DNA of 64,000 bases, taken from Fratercula arctica. Lineage: Eukaryota; Chordata; Aves; Charadriiformes; Alcidae. The notes under the pieces were generated by a model. That model ran no database searches, was not told the origin of the DNA, and worked only from the letters and a program-made list of their open reading frames with translations. The translations under genes were made by a program, and so were the position numbers. Shown here piece by piece: positions 12,301-27,300 of the stretch. Each line of letters starts with the position of its first letter. The stretch's first letter is position 1. The DNA lies in the NCBI GenBank assembly GCA_947846985.1, contig CANTUZ010000002.1, positions 157,291,389-157,355,388 of the forward strand. The letters are read 5' to 3'.

Positions 12301-15300
12301 TAAGCATCAAATTGCTTCATGTCCTAAAAGAACTACAATCTTGGCAATCAACTTATATATATAAATCCACGCGTTGGCAAATTTTCTAGATGAACAGCAC
12401 ACCCAGCATCATGTAGGTACAAATCAGAGCCAGACTGAAATACAAGGTGTGCTGCTGAAATATGCCTTTGACATGACCGCCATGCTAATAGTATTAGGTA
12501 TTTATTTTTGAAGATGTGTTACACTATACAATTCTGTTTTGTGATCGGCTTCAAGCTGCTGTGTAATCTTTGCTGTGCATTGCTACTGCTGTCACTTTGA
12601 AGCAAGCGACTGTTACCATGGTAGGATTTTACTGGAGCCTGAAGAGATCATGGAATAAAAGGATGAAAGGAACTAAAACAGAGGGTGAAATGCATGGAAA
12701 TCCAGTATCTTCTTTAGTTTGATAAAGATCTGCTTAGTTAGTGAAACAGTTGATATACTTACTCTGAAGAGCAAATTATGTAGAAGTCTAGGTTGAAAAT
12801 AGGTTATTATGTTTTTCAGGAATAGACTTAACCCTACGCCCCAAGCTACTGAGGTAGGAAGAACATCAGTCCTCTCTCTTATTTCTGAATGGGAGAAAAA
12901 CAGAAAGAATTCAGCAGCCGATTACTGCTCTTTATTGTTAATATTAGCGTAGTCCCTTGTACCACGACCTGGATTGTATCAGGTATGCTACATACAAGAA
13001 GTATTTCATGCCCCAAAGACCTTATAATTTCAATATAAAACAAGAGACAGTAAGCAGACACAGAAAGAGAGGTGGGAGAGCACAACATAAATGAGACAGC
13101 GGCAGTTTTGTGTGACAGGCATTAGTATCAATATACCAATAGCCCAACCACAGAGAGTTACTGTCGTCATATATTTGAAGAATAACTGAAAGAAGACAAT
13201 GAGGTACAAATTGCTGTTCATTAAAAATTCATGTAACTAAGCGCAATATGGAAGAAGGCATTAAGAAACTTGTTTGAAAAATGTAACGAGCAATTAATTC
13301 TTCACGGACTGAGCAAAGGCAGGAGTCAAAATCTTTACAGGTCATGAGAAATGGGACAGTAGGTCAGAAAGGAGTAAAAAACCTTGGAAAATTACGCAAG
13401 GTTTTGTTTCATGTGGCAAAAAAGGAACACCAAGTGAACAGAATAAGAGAGGGTGACGTCAAGAGGGGCAGAGAAAAGTAATCTTTGAATTTTTCTGGAA
13501 GAATACAAAAGAGGCAAAACATCATCTGTGAATGTCAGAAAGAAGACTATCAGAGTTGACTGTAGCATAAAATAGCGATGGCTTGGACAACCATTTCAGC
13601 TAAGTGGTTGAAATATGAGACCATGTAAAAGTCACCATGCAGAACAAGTCAGCAGCATTTAGCGAATCACTTGCATGCAAGGCCCAAGCATTCTACCTGA
13701 AGGGGCCACCAGCTTTCTGGCTTGGATACCAGGAAAGACTTACATCCCATTGAGTTGAAAAAAAGTGAACTAAAGACGAACAGTTGTGCAGAAAGACTGA
13801 TATAATCGTCTTAGTGATTAACAATGATTAGCGATTAATACAATCTTCTTCAAGGTCAGGCTGGGTGAGGTTTTGAGCAACCTGGTCTGGTGGGAGGTGT
13901 CCCTGCCCATGGCAGGGGGGTTGGAACTAGATGATCTTTAAGGTCCCTTCCAACCCAAACCATTCTGTGATTCTATGGTTCTTAGCCATCTTCAGAGTGA
14001 GCTTGAAGGGATGACTCCACACCAATAGGAAAACTTTAGAGGATAGATGCAGTCGTAGGTCAGGAGAAGACTGTCTAGAGTGGCAATGTAATTTTGCAGA
14101 ATTTCAACCCTGAAACAAAGATCATGCAAATCAAATGTCTGTGTATTACTGAGCATGTGAAGCCCTGGATTTCTGACTAAAGCTGTTCATGCTAATGTGC
14201 TATAAGCAAGGTGGCATAAAAATGCCTGTTTGCAGTGCTCACCCCAATATACTGTTCAGACCAATTAGAAATTAGGGAAAAGAATGGGGAGTTGACATGG
14301 TGAACAAGACCGTGGGCATAGGTTAGCTGATTTTTGGGGTGTTGGTTTTGTTTTCTTAGAGAGAACAAAGACTTTTTCTCTGCTCTCTAGCAGTTTTCCG
14401 TACATGAGGTAGGCAGGATTTGCTCTGAATGAAGAGGGATCTCAGTGGCTTGTTCATTCAGGAAAAATAAATCTGGGGACAAGATTTAAAGCTTTACACA
14501 ATCATCCGCTGATGAGTTTTTCACATCAGGACAATAATCCCTGGTCCAGTATGACACATAAAATATATTACAGGCCTAAACATGGCAAACTAGCAGCATA
14601 TGTGTCTATCAGTATTTAAATGAAAAAAGTTTAAAAACATAACATGCAAGCAAATTTAACCTGTTACTATAGTACACTGATTTAAAATGTTGGTTGAGAC
14701 TAGGAATGAAAAAATCTCCTGCTCTGGTTCAGTAATTTGAGGCAAAAAGAAAAAAATAAATCTGGACGAAGACCCGTACATAGTTTCTACCTTTCTTTCA
14801 AAGAGATTTGGTACAAGTAATACACTGTATTTATGAAAAATAAATGAATTAAACCAGAAAGGATCTTGCTACCATTACACATTCCTGCTAACAACCACTG
14901 GAAATGGAAGAGCAACAACTATAACAAAAACTAGAGCTGATGGACACAGACCAAGAAGGGGCAACTCTGCAGATGTTCTGGTCAATGCAGTGAGGAATTC
15001 GGGAAATAAGCATTCAAAGATATTCATACTGTAAAACCAAGAAAATGCACTTTGAATCTTGTCTTGCTGGAGCACAACTTACAGACACTACACACTGAAA
15101 GAGTCTCCTCTGCAGAAAATAAGAGAACAGGAGTGCTCATTTCGGAGGGAAATGTTTCTTCACAAGGAAATCAGTATTTAAATCAAACAAATGTTTAACG
15201 TGGAACAAACTTCTTCAGGATCAAACAATATCCTTATCTGATGTATATGTTAACCAAAAGAAAGCACTATACATCAAGGTAGTTTGTAGTTAAACACTCT

Positions 15301-18300
15301 CTCTCTCTGCTCCAATCTACCTACAGATATATGGTGTGGAAAACAAGTCTTTGACCACAGACCTGCAGACAGTGTGAATGAAGGGTGGCTGTGATGCTGG
15401 CATGACTGCTCATCCTCCCATCCAGCCTTTAGATGCAGCACAGGAGCTAGGAAAATAGTCCAGCTACGTAAATGATGGACTGATAAACAAAAATCCAAAT
15501 GAATCCATCTCCATCCTAAGGCATGAGGGCAAATGTATATCTGTAACAGGACCCAGAGAGTCAAATGCACACAAAGTGATGTATTTCACGTTTCCAGTCC
15601 CTTCACCTTGCTACTTACTCTGTTCCCACAAAACTGCTTTCTCCCCAATTTCTTGTCTGTGTTTACCATCCATCATGAACAGTATTTCCTGCCTTTTCTA
15701 AGCATTTATTAGCCTCTTTCCTAGTTATTCTTCAAACTTTTCTCTCGCCTTTTCCCCGTCTTGTTACTTTTTTGGTCTTTAAGCAGTGCAGAACAACTCA
15801 AATATCATGCCATAAAGAAAACTCTTCATTAGGTCTGTCAGAAAGAGATCCAGACTGGATCGCTAGTAACTGCAAAGGACTCAGACTGACAAGGATACAC
15901 TCTGCCATGCTGTGATCAAAGCTTCAGTGTGGATTCTTGCCAATCTGAGATCATACTGGTAAAACTTTACATTGTTAACTTTTTTTCCCAGGCATTCGGT
16001 GTATATTACATTCCTTAGCAGCTGTATGTTTTCAGAGCTGTCACAGAACAAGATTTCTCCCAAATTAGATACCAGAAAAAATCTGATAACAGATTAGTAT
16101 ACTGACTCTCAGGCAAGAATGAGCTGAAGTCACTTCATGATCTAGGCACAACCTTTGAAAGGCCTCATACATACGACATATCAGAGCCAGCAACGATTCC
16201 TGTTTCCCAATCGTAATCCAAGCTAAATAGGGCTAACTTTGCATTTTTGGGGTTTAACATTGTAAGCTGAATCCCGATTCATGCTCGGATTGGTTATTGC
16301 TATGTTGTTGAAATGTTCTGTTTTATAGAATCATTCCTATGAACAAAAAATATAAAGTTTCCAAAGTCATAAGTCAAATTTTCTTTCTTCTGAACACCAC
16401 ATTCAGGAGCTGGGGGCTTTGAACAGACAATCTGATCTTGATTTCACCTCCATTATAACGTGTACTCATGATTTAAGATACTTGTAACAAGACTACATGC
16501 AACTCAGAACAATAATTTAACAGAACACCTCAAAGATGGTATCCTTTCTGTCTTGCGACTATAGTAGAAAACAATTTTAAAAATATACCAGTCAGACCTA
16601 GGTAACACACTGGACATCTCGCAATATGTTGAAAAGGATTTATAGATAAAGACAAGAGTTTGTTTCTGCAGGCAAAAGTCTTGCATTAACCTGAAAGACT
16701 ACAAGCACTGCAGACCAAAGGTATCCGAGCATACAGGTTAGGGCAAGTGCTAAAGCATGACGATGGGAGCATTACTGATAGATACATCTGGATTCATGCA
16801 TAATTTTAAGGATGAAGTGTAAATGGCACTTTTATGGGTGAAAGGAAGGAAGATGACAGCAGTGGGAGAAAGTTCCAGCAAGGAAACGGGAGGCAAAGAC
16901 AGCAACAATATAGTGTAACATTTACAGCAAAAAATACTTTTAAAAAGTAATTTAGGATTTAGAAGAAATTTCTTGGTGCAAATATAGAATCACAGAACGG
17001 TAGGGGCTGGAAGGGACCTCTAGAGATCATCTAGTCCAACCCCCCTGCCAGAGCAGGGTCACCCAGAGCAGGTTGCACAGGAACGCGTCCAGGCGGGTTT
17101 TGAATGTCTCCAGAGGAGGAGACTCCACCACCTCTCTGGGCAGCCTGTTCCAGGGCTCTGCCACCCTCAGGGTAAAGAAGTTCCTCCTCACGTTACATGG
17201 AACTTCCTATGTTCAAGTTTGTGCCTGTTACCTCTTGTCCTGTTGCCGGGCACCACTGAAAAGACCTTGGCCCCGTCCTCCTGACACCCACCCTTTAAGT
17301 ACTTATAAGTGTTGATAAGGTCCCCCCTCAGTCGTCTTTTTTGCAGATTGAAGAGACCCAAATCCTTCAGCCTTTCTTCATAAGAGAGATGTTCCTGTCC
17401 CCTAATCATCTTCATAGCCCTTTGCTGTCCCCTCTCCAGCAGTTCCCTGTCCTTCTGGAATCGGGGAGCCCAGAACTGGACACAGCACTCCAGATGCGGC
17501 CGCACCAGGGCAGAGCAGAGGGGGAGGACGACCTCCCTCGACCTGCTGGCCACACTCTTCTTGATGCACCCCAGGATGCCATTGGCCTTCTTGGCCACAA
17601 GGGCACATTGCTGGCTCATGGTCATCCTGTTGTCCACCAGGACTCCCAGGTCTCTTTCACAGAGCTGCTCTCCAGCAGGTCAGCCCCCAACCTGTACTGG
17701 TGCAGGGGGTTATTCCTCCCCAGGTGCAGCACCCTACGCTTGGGGGTGTAGAAATATGAAGGCAACTTGCAAGGGCTAGCTAAAAATGAGATACGAAAGT
17801 AAGAACTGATGAAAAAACTGGATAATTTATGTCCTTAAAGAAAAAAAAAAAAACCAATGTAAGAGCATAAAAATCAGAACCACCACAATAAATGTTGTTA
17901 CGGAAAAAAATGGAACCAAGCTGCTAAGCAAGGACTCAGTGAGGCCATTAAAGAACAAGAGTGGAAATTCAGTGACAGATGATGCTGATGTATTGCTGAC
18001 ACCCTGAATGAGTTTTTTGTCTCACAATCCACAAGAGAAGCTGAAGGTCACAGAAGAAAGTGTAGAATAAATTTTCCAGTAGGAAAGTGAAATATGAACA
18101 TGTCCTAAGATCACTTCAAGGTTAACAATTAGGAACTCAGCATAATTAAAACCTGACAAAGTTGTAGGTACAAATGAGTGATACCCCACAGAAAGCAACT
18201 CAGTATTGAAGAAAAAAGAAAAGCTGAGAATTCTGAATAGGAGAGGATTACAGTCACGTTAATAACATTTAAAGACTTATTGCCCTCAAATTAAAAATGG

Positions 18301-21300
18301 GTGCAGCTGAAATTCTGAGGCAATCTTCTAGTGGGAAGCCAAGAACTGGAAACTAACTAAAGCTGCATAACAGATCAAACAGACTTTGATGAAACATTGA
18401 TTTATATAGAAAATTAAAAGAGAAAAATTTAGAAGAGAAATCATCATCATCATCATCTCCAAACCTCCCTTGGTCCTCGCTTTACTTCCATAAAGGCCAC
18501 TGAAGGTAACTAAGTAGTCAGTCAGCTGCCGGTAGGCGTTATTGCCACCTCACCCTCCCCTGGGAAATCACAGACCTGCACACTTCTGCACACACAAAGT
18601 GAAAAGTCACTGAGGCTACCAGAGAAAGAAATGAGTTGGCATTTCAGTACAAGCAAGAACCATGTTAATAGAGGAACGGGGCTCCGAGCATCAAAGTAAG
18701 GCATTACTAAAATCCAGCATAAACAGAGGTAGCACAAGATCACTCAGCTTGAGATGTACTTAAATTCTTCACTGATTTTGCTTCTGCCTGACTTCAAGTT
18801 AGGGGGGGAAAAGGCATTTTATATTAAAGACTCTAAAGCGGGGAAAAGAAAACAAAAAAGAAAAGCTGGAAAGAGGTTCTGTGCTCTGAGAATTCAATAT
18901 TTGATTTGACGTAGGAGTGGAGCTTGTAACAGTTTGACATCAGACCACTGAGAATCACTGATATATACAACGCAAGGGAACAAGACGTGATCAGTGCTCA
19001 GCAGCTTGTAAACTCAAATGCCAGAAATACGGATTAAAAAGCGAGGGAGAGAACTAATTTGGGATATAAACATTTATGTACAAAAAGCTGTCAGCAAGTT
19101 CAGATGGTCTAACAAGGAAGACGACAGGTTTTAAGATGAATCAGACATTGATCAGATTTAATACTTGGAGGAGGAAGAATCACTGAATTTTTTAAATGAC
19201 ACATTTTTTAAGTTGAACATTCAAATATCAAAACATAGTTTCTCCTTGGCAGCTGCTACTTCAAGTCACTTTTTGCTAGGCTTTTAGTAGAAAGGCCTCA
19301 AAAGATACATTTTTAAGGGAAGAAAAGGTTTCAGTAACATCAACAGACAGCACAGACAAACACCAAGGGCTAACACTGTATTCAACCCTTAAATAGGTCA
19401 CACATACAGCACAGCGCGCATGTTGGCAGTGACTCTACTGTTAAAGTTGTTTTGAAACTTGTACATAAAGAGGACTAAAATGCCTCTTCTATTTAATGAC
19501 TGAATTTACTTTCCAAAGTTGGATCTGTTATTCTTTAAAAAAACCCAAAAACTCTTACAAGGTTTCTAATCAAAATCTCTGTTAAGTATTGCAAAGGAAC
19601 ATCTCAAAATACTTTATCTTGAAATTCTGCTTCATCTCCCTGACATTCAGATGGCAGGTTTAGGAATTATCCAAATACTGCATTCACAGACTACAGGTTT
19701 CCCACTTCTGTGGAGCTCTCATGAATTCAATACTCACAACACTACAAAAAAATACTCAGAAGTTACTTCTAGCTCTCAGAATAATGTCCATTCAAATAAA
19801 AGGAGTTACTTAAACTTTTCTGGAATTAAAGACTTCTCATGTACTTTCCTTCCCTCACCTGTCAACCACATTGAGTGCAGAGACCCCAGTGAATCAATGA
19901 CCAGAATGGGAAAAGGGATAAGCAGAGAGGTGTGATGAAACAGGAGGAACAAGTGAAGCCTGGAGAACACTGAGAAGAAACGTAAAATGTCAGCAACAAA
20001 GTTAGCAGGCACCTGTGAGGACAAAATACCGGGCAAAAGACCTGATGTTTGCGCTCAACAGCCACCTCAAGTTGAAAATTACTTCCTTTTACTTGCTGAT
20101 TTTGCATATCCTATCATTCTTAATTTCTAAAGTGCTTTAGTAATACTGTACACTGCAAATATTTTTAGCAAAAACTGCGCAGTACCAAACTTCAAGAAAA
20201 ATAAGCATGCATTAAAGTTACTTCTGCCAGTATCTTATAGGGTTTGTTCAACGACCTCCTGATTCTTTTAGATGACCACGGGACTAAGTGCCCACCCACA
20301 GTGCAGGTACGTTATTTTAAAAAGCCTGAAAATGCCTCCTAGAAAAAAAACCTGTATTTTCTCACACACACCTGTATTTGGTGACTCATGTCTTACGTAC
20401 ATGCAGAAATGTATGCATTTTTATATGCATAAAGATATATACGTGTATGTGTATAAGCATGTGTGTGTGTGTGAATATAAACATACATGCACACACCACA
20501 TAGTCAAAACTTAGTTTAGGAAAAATTCTGTGTGTCTCACACGCTCATTCAAAATTTAGCCTTTGCTAAATATTTACTTCAGAATAAATATGAGAAAATG
20601 AAATAGAGCTTTTTTTAGAGAAGAAAAGAGCTCTTACCTGCTTTACCACTGTCACAGTGCCAGGTGCCATGGTAACTACAGAAGCAACTGCCGTAGCGTC
20701 GTGAGTTTCCGAACCCAACTCAATGATTTGCTGCAGGATGTTTACAGCTGTTGGATCAAGTCTTTCACCTTATCAGAAAGACAGTAACCATAAGATCATT
20801 ATAGTAAAACAGCTCTAAGGGTATGTGAATCTCAGTGCTACAGGTGCTCTTTCCCCCCCCCCCCGCCTTAAACCTGACTCACAGCGCTGTTTATAAATTT
20901 CAAATAGCTCAATAATGTGACACTTTAATAATAGATCTATGGCAGGAATGTATTCACAAAACAAATTTGCCTGAGGAATGCATGAATCAGCAAGTGAAGC
21001 CACACTGATCATTTTTATGCCTATTTGAAAAAGATCTAAAAGAATACACTGAATAAACAAACAACAGGCACAATTCACGGCAGTACCTGTAAATTAGGAA
21101 GCTGCAAGACTTCACAAATCCAAATGTGTATCCGCCAGGCATTCAGCCTCAACAGAACCTAAACTCTATACCTATAACCACAGCAGCTATTTGGTATATT
21201 ACAAACCGGAGTTTACCATCTGTCCAGCCATCTGCCTACCTCTCAACCCAAAAGAAATACCGTTATCACTAACATGCTGAAGGGAAAAGTTAAGTGCTGA

Positions 21301-24300
21301 GAGAGCTCATGCCTATCATTTTATAAGCACAGGATCAGAACGTGTTTATTCTTTTTTTAAAATCCTCTTAATGTGTACAGCCCTGCCAAAGGATAGGCAA
21401 GTTCACAAAAAAAACCCCATACATAGTCACACTCTCTCTTCTCCTGAAGTGTAAAAAGGAAAGATTTGGAAGCTGGAGTTTTTTGTTACGCAGGAATACG
21501 AATTCCCCTTCTGTGGCCTACCATTCCCACATGCCCAGCATGAGATTTATGTCAGAAAGGGAAAAAAACTCTCAGGGTCATGTTAAAGCTGCTTTATATT
21601 TGATGTAATCACTGTTGGAGCTAAGAGACAGGACAAAGATAATAAATAGAATAAAGCTCATCTCTTAACCCCAAACCCTTTCAAACAGGTTGATACCGTG
21701 ATGGGGACCTAGGTCAGGTAATTTAATTTCAAACAGAAAGTAGTTATATTTTGTTATCTACATGAGAAACAAGCTTATCTGAGTAGTGAAAAATGTTTGC
21801 TTGCTTTAGTTTTTTTTTTCTAACTGCCTTTAGACAAGATATTACTGGTTTTCATACCTCGAAGGAATATGCCAGAAGAGTACCCAAAGTTGGATGCACT
21901 AAAGAAAATAATTCAACTTCGAAAATTACAGCCTCATGCTTAAAATAAACAATGTTATGTACAGCATATGTGATGTAATAATTTAAATACATAAAAGCTT
22001 AAGAAAAGTTCTCAAGGTGTTTTTTACTCATTCAGGATTCCCAGTCATTAAAATAATATACAGAAAATGTCAGTAACATAAGTTACTTGCAACATGCTTG
22101 GAAATTCCCTTAAAAATGGGAGGTTTTGAAATGTATCTGTATTATGAACTATAAAGACCACAACGGTAAACAATCGTAAAATGTTATGTTCTGATACCTA
22201 ACACATTTATTTACATATATAAAACCAAGATATATGAACACCTAGTCTAGTCTCTGATGTTTTAAAACTCTCAGAAACCTTAACATGTTTTCTTTTCTTC
22301 CAGCCTTTGTTATTTCCCACTTAGCAATCATTACCTAATTCCACTCTTATTCTTCCTCAGTCCGATACAGAATAGCTTGCTTTGTTTTGCGTATCATCAG
22401 AATTAAGTTTATTAGTACTGTCTTGGGAACATGGTAAATGAGCTATTCCACTGTGTCACTTCTGCAGGCTGGCTGACTTAAGCAGGGAGAAAAATAATAG
22501 CTAGAGAATTGCCATTAGACACACACCATCTACTCTGCCAAGATCGCTGATTTCACAATATATTTAATAATACCGGCAGGAAATTCCACACACCGAATAA
22601 TAAAGTGCAAAACAGAGTGTAGCAAGTATTAATGACTTAAGGATGCAGAAATTCATAAAGAATGGTCATTTGTCATTATTTATCCTCAAAGAAAAATATA
22701 ACCCCCCACCCCCCAAGTAAGTTCTAGATGAAAAATTTCATCATTTTTAATAGTTTCACAGGAGATCATGTATTGCTCACTATACTCAAAAGAATTAGGT
22801 ATTTATGAAAAAAAAGATGTATTTTGTCTTCTAACCTAAAGAAGGTAACTTACCATTCTCAGAAGTATATCTAAGGTTCTGCAATGCAGCGACTGCAGCT
22901 TGAGTGCCTTGAACATCTTCTCCAGCCTCCGTAATATGGAGATATTGAGTGGATGCTTCTTCAGAAACTTCAGTCGTCAACTTGAAAACAAAACACAGCC
23001 AATGCATGAATAATCTCACTCTCATGTAACTCTTGTAAACAAGAGTTATAGAAATACAGAGTGAAATAGAATTCAAGAACACCATTACGTGACAGTCAGG
23101 ATATCATCCCATAGTTTTCTTCTAGATTCTACTTCACAAGTTGTTTTAAGCATGCTAAACTATCTTGACTTCATTTCTGTTGCACAGTTATTCTAGAACT
23201 AACAACTGAGTTTTATTGTATCAGGGTCTAGCAAAGACCTTTTGGGCAGAATTAGTTTATAATGCGTGTCCTTGCAGATCTGGTACAATCCCTCTGAAGT
23301 TTGAAAATGGCATTTTGTTTTAGAAAAATTATCCTTTCCATGACCATGTGTTTTCAAGACAAGCTGTCAACACGTATTCCTGCTCTGGTGGGACTTCTTT
23401 ATTCACAGCCATTTGAAGAGCAGTGACATGCCTGCACCCTGGACATCCTCTTATTTTTTCAGGTTTGGGCATCTATTGTGAGAGTGTACAGAGAATTGTT
23501 TGTGGAATGCACGTGGATATAAGACTTCGAAGGACTATATTTTAACATGCCTGCCCTAGCTTCTTTGAATATCTGACCATATAGAACCTACTTCGATATT
23601 TTTCAAGGACTTAGCATTATGTCTCTGGATACTCAAAAACCCTTGACCAAGAACTGCAGGGTGGCTCTTCTAAATCAGGCATTAGGTTTATAGCAGGGGC
23701 TAGACTGCCTGAAATTTAGCGGAACGGGTCTTAAACTGTGGAGGTCAGCCAACTGCAGTTGACTTCTGTCTTTTTCCTCTCATTGGACACCAACAATAGC
23801 CTACTCAGGCAGAGGAAAAGAGACTCCTCTTGCCAACTGTTATTTTTTAAATAAAAGTGTCTAAATAGTTCGGTGGTTTTCCCATAGCTTCTGCTCTACA
23901 GTCAGCTCTAATCAGTAAGAGAAACAGTTTTCATTTTAAAAGGAATAGCTACCACCTAAACATGAGGAGGAACTTCTTTACCCTGAGGGTGGCAGAGCAC
24001 TGGAACAGGCTGCCCAGAGAGGTGGTGGAGTCTCCATCTCTGGAGACATTCAAAACCCGCCTGGACGTGTTCCTGTGTAACCTGCTCTAGGTGACCCTGC
24101 TCTGGCAGGGGGGTTGGACTAGATGATCTCCAGAGGTCCCTTCCAACCCTATGGTTCTATGATTCTATGATTCTATGATATGGCAGCAGAAGAAAGCCTG
24201 AAAGGGTAAGCCCTCTCAAGGTAGCTGCCCTACCCCAGCCCAAACCAAGAAAGTTCAGGTTGTTGGTTTCTTTTTTTCTAACCCAGCTTCTTAGGTCTAA

Positions 24301-27300
24301 CTTAAATTTTTTAAGGTCTGATCTTAGTGATACTGTGATTCCTGTACACTTCGGATTGAAGCTGGAAACACAGTACAAATGATAGAAGACTTACTCTGTA
24401 TATTAGTAGCATTTTTTTAGCTGATCAATTTACAAATTCAGTTTTCTAGATTCTAACCTTTTCTGGACCAAGACAAAACTTTCCTTTATTAATTCAATAT
24501 AAGCTTGCAGCTTTGCGCATCTTGCAGTTAACACCAGTGACTACTTGGTATAAACCAAAATGCAGTAAGTTTGTCAATTTCACATTTTCTTGCTAAAACT
24601 TTCACCCTTTCTGCTGCAAATAGAGGGCTAGAGCCCTAAAATGCAGAAATAAGCACGCACAATGTTGTTAATCCTACCAGATATTAAAGCAGTCAAGCTT
24701 AACAGTCACAGCAATGTATGCATTCAAAATGGAGACAAGATGACCTTCTGAACTTATGTAAAGTCAAGAACACAGTTTTGAATACTTCTTATTCTTACTC
24801 TTACTTTTCTCCCTAGAATTTTTTGAAATTTTAGGGCCAAAGCTATGGCAACTTTGCTTTACCTCCCACTTGGTCTCCCCATCGTGTTCCACTAGCTTCA
24901 TTCCATGCTTGTTTTTAAGATGTCTGTTGAATTCCCATTTTGTACCGTACACAAAGCTGCAAACAGGACACTTAATGCCACCTATAAGGAAACAAATAAA
25001 TTCTTGAGTTATTGTCATACAAATTGCCCCTCTACTCCACTCCGGTGAGATGCCACCTGGAGTACTGCGTCCAGCTCTGGAGCCCTCAGCACAGGAAAGA
25101 CATGGACCTGTTGGAGTGGGTCCAGAAGACGCCACAAAAATGATGAGAGGGCTGGAGCACCTCTGCTACGAGGACAGGCTGAGAGAGTTGGAGTTGTTCA
25201 GCCTGGGGAAGAGAAGGCTCCAGGGAGATCTTATTGCGGCCTTTCAGTACTTAAAGGAAAGATGGAGACAAACTTTAATAGGGTCTGTAGTGACAGGACA
25301 AGGGTAATGGCTTTAAACTAAAAGAGAGTAGATTTAGACTAGATACAAGGAAGAAATTTTTTATGCTGAAGGTGGTGAAACACTGGCCCAGGTTGCCCAG
25401 AGAGGTGGTAGATGCCCCATCCCTGGAGACATTCAAGGTCAGGCTGGATGGGGGTCTGAGCAATCTGATCTAGTTGAAGATGTCCCTGCTCATTGCAGGG
25501 TGGTTGGACTAGATGACCTTTAAAGGTGCCTTCCAACCCAAACCATTCTATGATTCTATTCTATGATTCTATGAAATTCTTTTTCAAGGCAGCAAGGACC
25601 CATTTAATTTGACCCCATCTCAATCAAGCCACATAACTGTAATTTAAAAGGGTTTCCTTTAGCCATGGGTCCAACATGAAAAAAAGGTAAAAAAAAATCA
25701 GGCAGTCGAACTCTCACAGTGCTTAAAAGGGCAGTTTTGGATAATGGTAGTGGAAGGAGTCTGGAACAACTCCTATCTCTGGGAAGGTATCACAATCCTG
25801 CTTCCCTGCCCACATGCCTCCCTGCAGTGGATGTGAAGTTGCAGGAATGCTGTTCCCACCTTTCCATCCCTCTACACCTCTATCCCCGGGGAACCCCTAC
25901 AACAGACCAATTAAAAAGAAAGAGCAGGAAGACAACTATTTGCGTTAGTCTGAGATACAGCATTATTTCTGCAGTTAGGTCCACGTAAGAAGTATTGGTT
26001 TGATCTCTTCGGAAGCAGACGTTAAGGGAGATAGCCAAATTATAACAGAGAACATACATTGCAAAGTAAATAACAACTTATCTACTGGGTAAGAATTTGT
26101 GCTTGCTTTACTAAGAAAAGCGACTCTAGAAGTGGCACGCAAATTAGAGAGGGAAAAGTTTTTTCAAGGAATGACAACATCCTAATTTTGACCAACCCCA
26201 CCCCATTTTTTTCCTCAGCCACAAAAAAAAAAAAAAAAAAACCAAAACAAACTGGAAACCTACAGGATGCTTCAGCCTCCGCAGAATCATTCCCACAGCC
26301 GTGATTCTGGTTGAAATTCAAGTTTAGCAGCACCAATGAAGACTAGTCATAGTTTCTGAGTGAAATTTTTTTCAAGTCTGAGGGTGTCTGATGACTTATA
26401 TTCTGCTTTAAGCCCACCATAAACAAAGCCTAGCACACGTTTTAAATAATTTTCAACTGACACTTTTGGCCTGTAAGTCCTCCTTCATTTCAAATCATTG
26501 AGTTACTTGGAGACTATTTTTAATGCCTACTCCATTACATAGCATTGCAGCTTCAAATGTAAATTCTATGTATAGTCCAAAAACCTGCAAGACAAGTCTC
26601 TGACAAGCTTCACCTTTAAATACCAGTTCCCCGTTGCCTTACAAAGCCCTGGAGTGCTGGCCTTCAGGACACGATGCAAAACCAGGTAATCTTTCAGTAA
26701 GTGCTGGGAAATTTTTTAAGTGCTTTATAAACAACACTGAGATATTAATATTTAACACACACACAGTAGTGACATACTAATAATTTTTTTAAAAATGTAT
26801 CTTCTCTAAGACAGCTGTTCTAGTTTTCTCAAGTCTCAAACAAACATTAAGTTTTCTGGCACATGGTCAGAGCCATCTAGGGAGAGTTAACAGCGTAATG
26901 TCATCTTCAACCAGCTATCTTTGCTTTTGAGAGTTTCTACTGTTTATGTTAACATATAAAACTGTAAACCTAAGTTTTCTACCTACCTACAAATGACGCA
27001 TAGCATGAATTTAGCACAACGTTTACTGGCTGAGTATGCAGCATTACAGGTAAAAAACTGAGCATGACGAAATTGTAAGCATCCAATTTTCTACACTAAA
27101 TTAAGCAGCTTTTACTTCTTTACCTTATGAAAGTCATTTGGTCAAATGTCAGATCTCAGTTGCTTGTAATTATGCAAATGAGTATTTCCCTTTTTTTCCC
27201 CCCAACTATTGACTAAAGCAGAACAAAAACAATCTGCATGTGATAAATTGTTGCATGAGGTGACCAGAACTCCCTCTCACAACTCTAATGGCTAGGGAAG

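Larger units (their letters stand above)
6330..20637 (-). other. ZFAT terminal intron, 14.3 kb
   Basis: Largest intron in the window. It holds a central-only CR1 ORF2 fragment (8789-10046), a short CR1 3' end (13851-13978), a CR1 (16986-17749), an old LINE fragment (about 17880-18330), an (ATC)6 run, a T/C-rich tract (6718-6747) and a purine/TG-rich area near 20440-20500. The remaining unique sequence shows no exon with flanking splice signals that I can support. Confidence 0.85.

Noticed and set aside
18522..18743. 73-codon minus-strand hydrophobic frame
   Set aside because: Leu/Cys/Ser-rich chance frame next to degraded LINE sequence; no start context or homologue.
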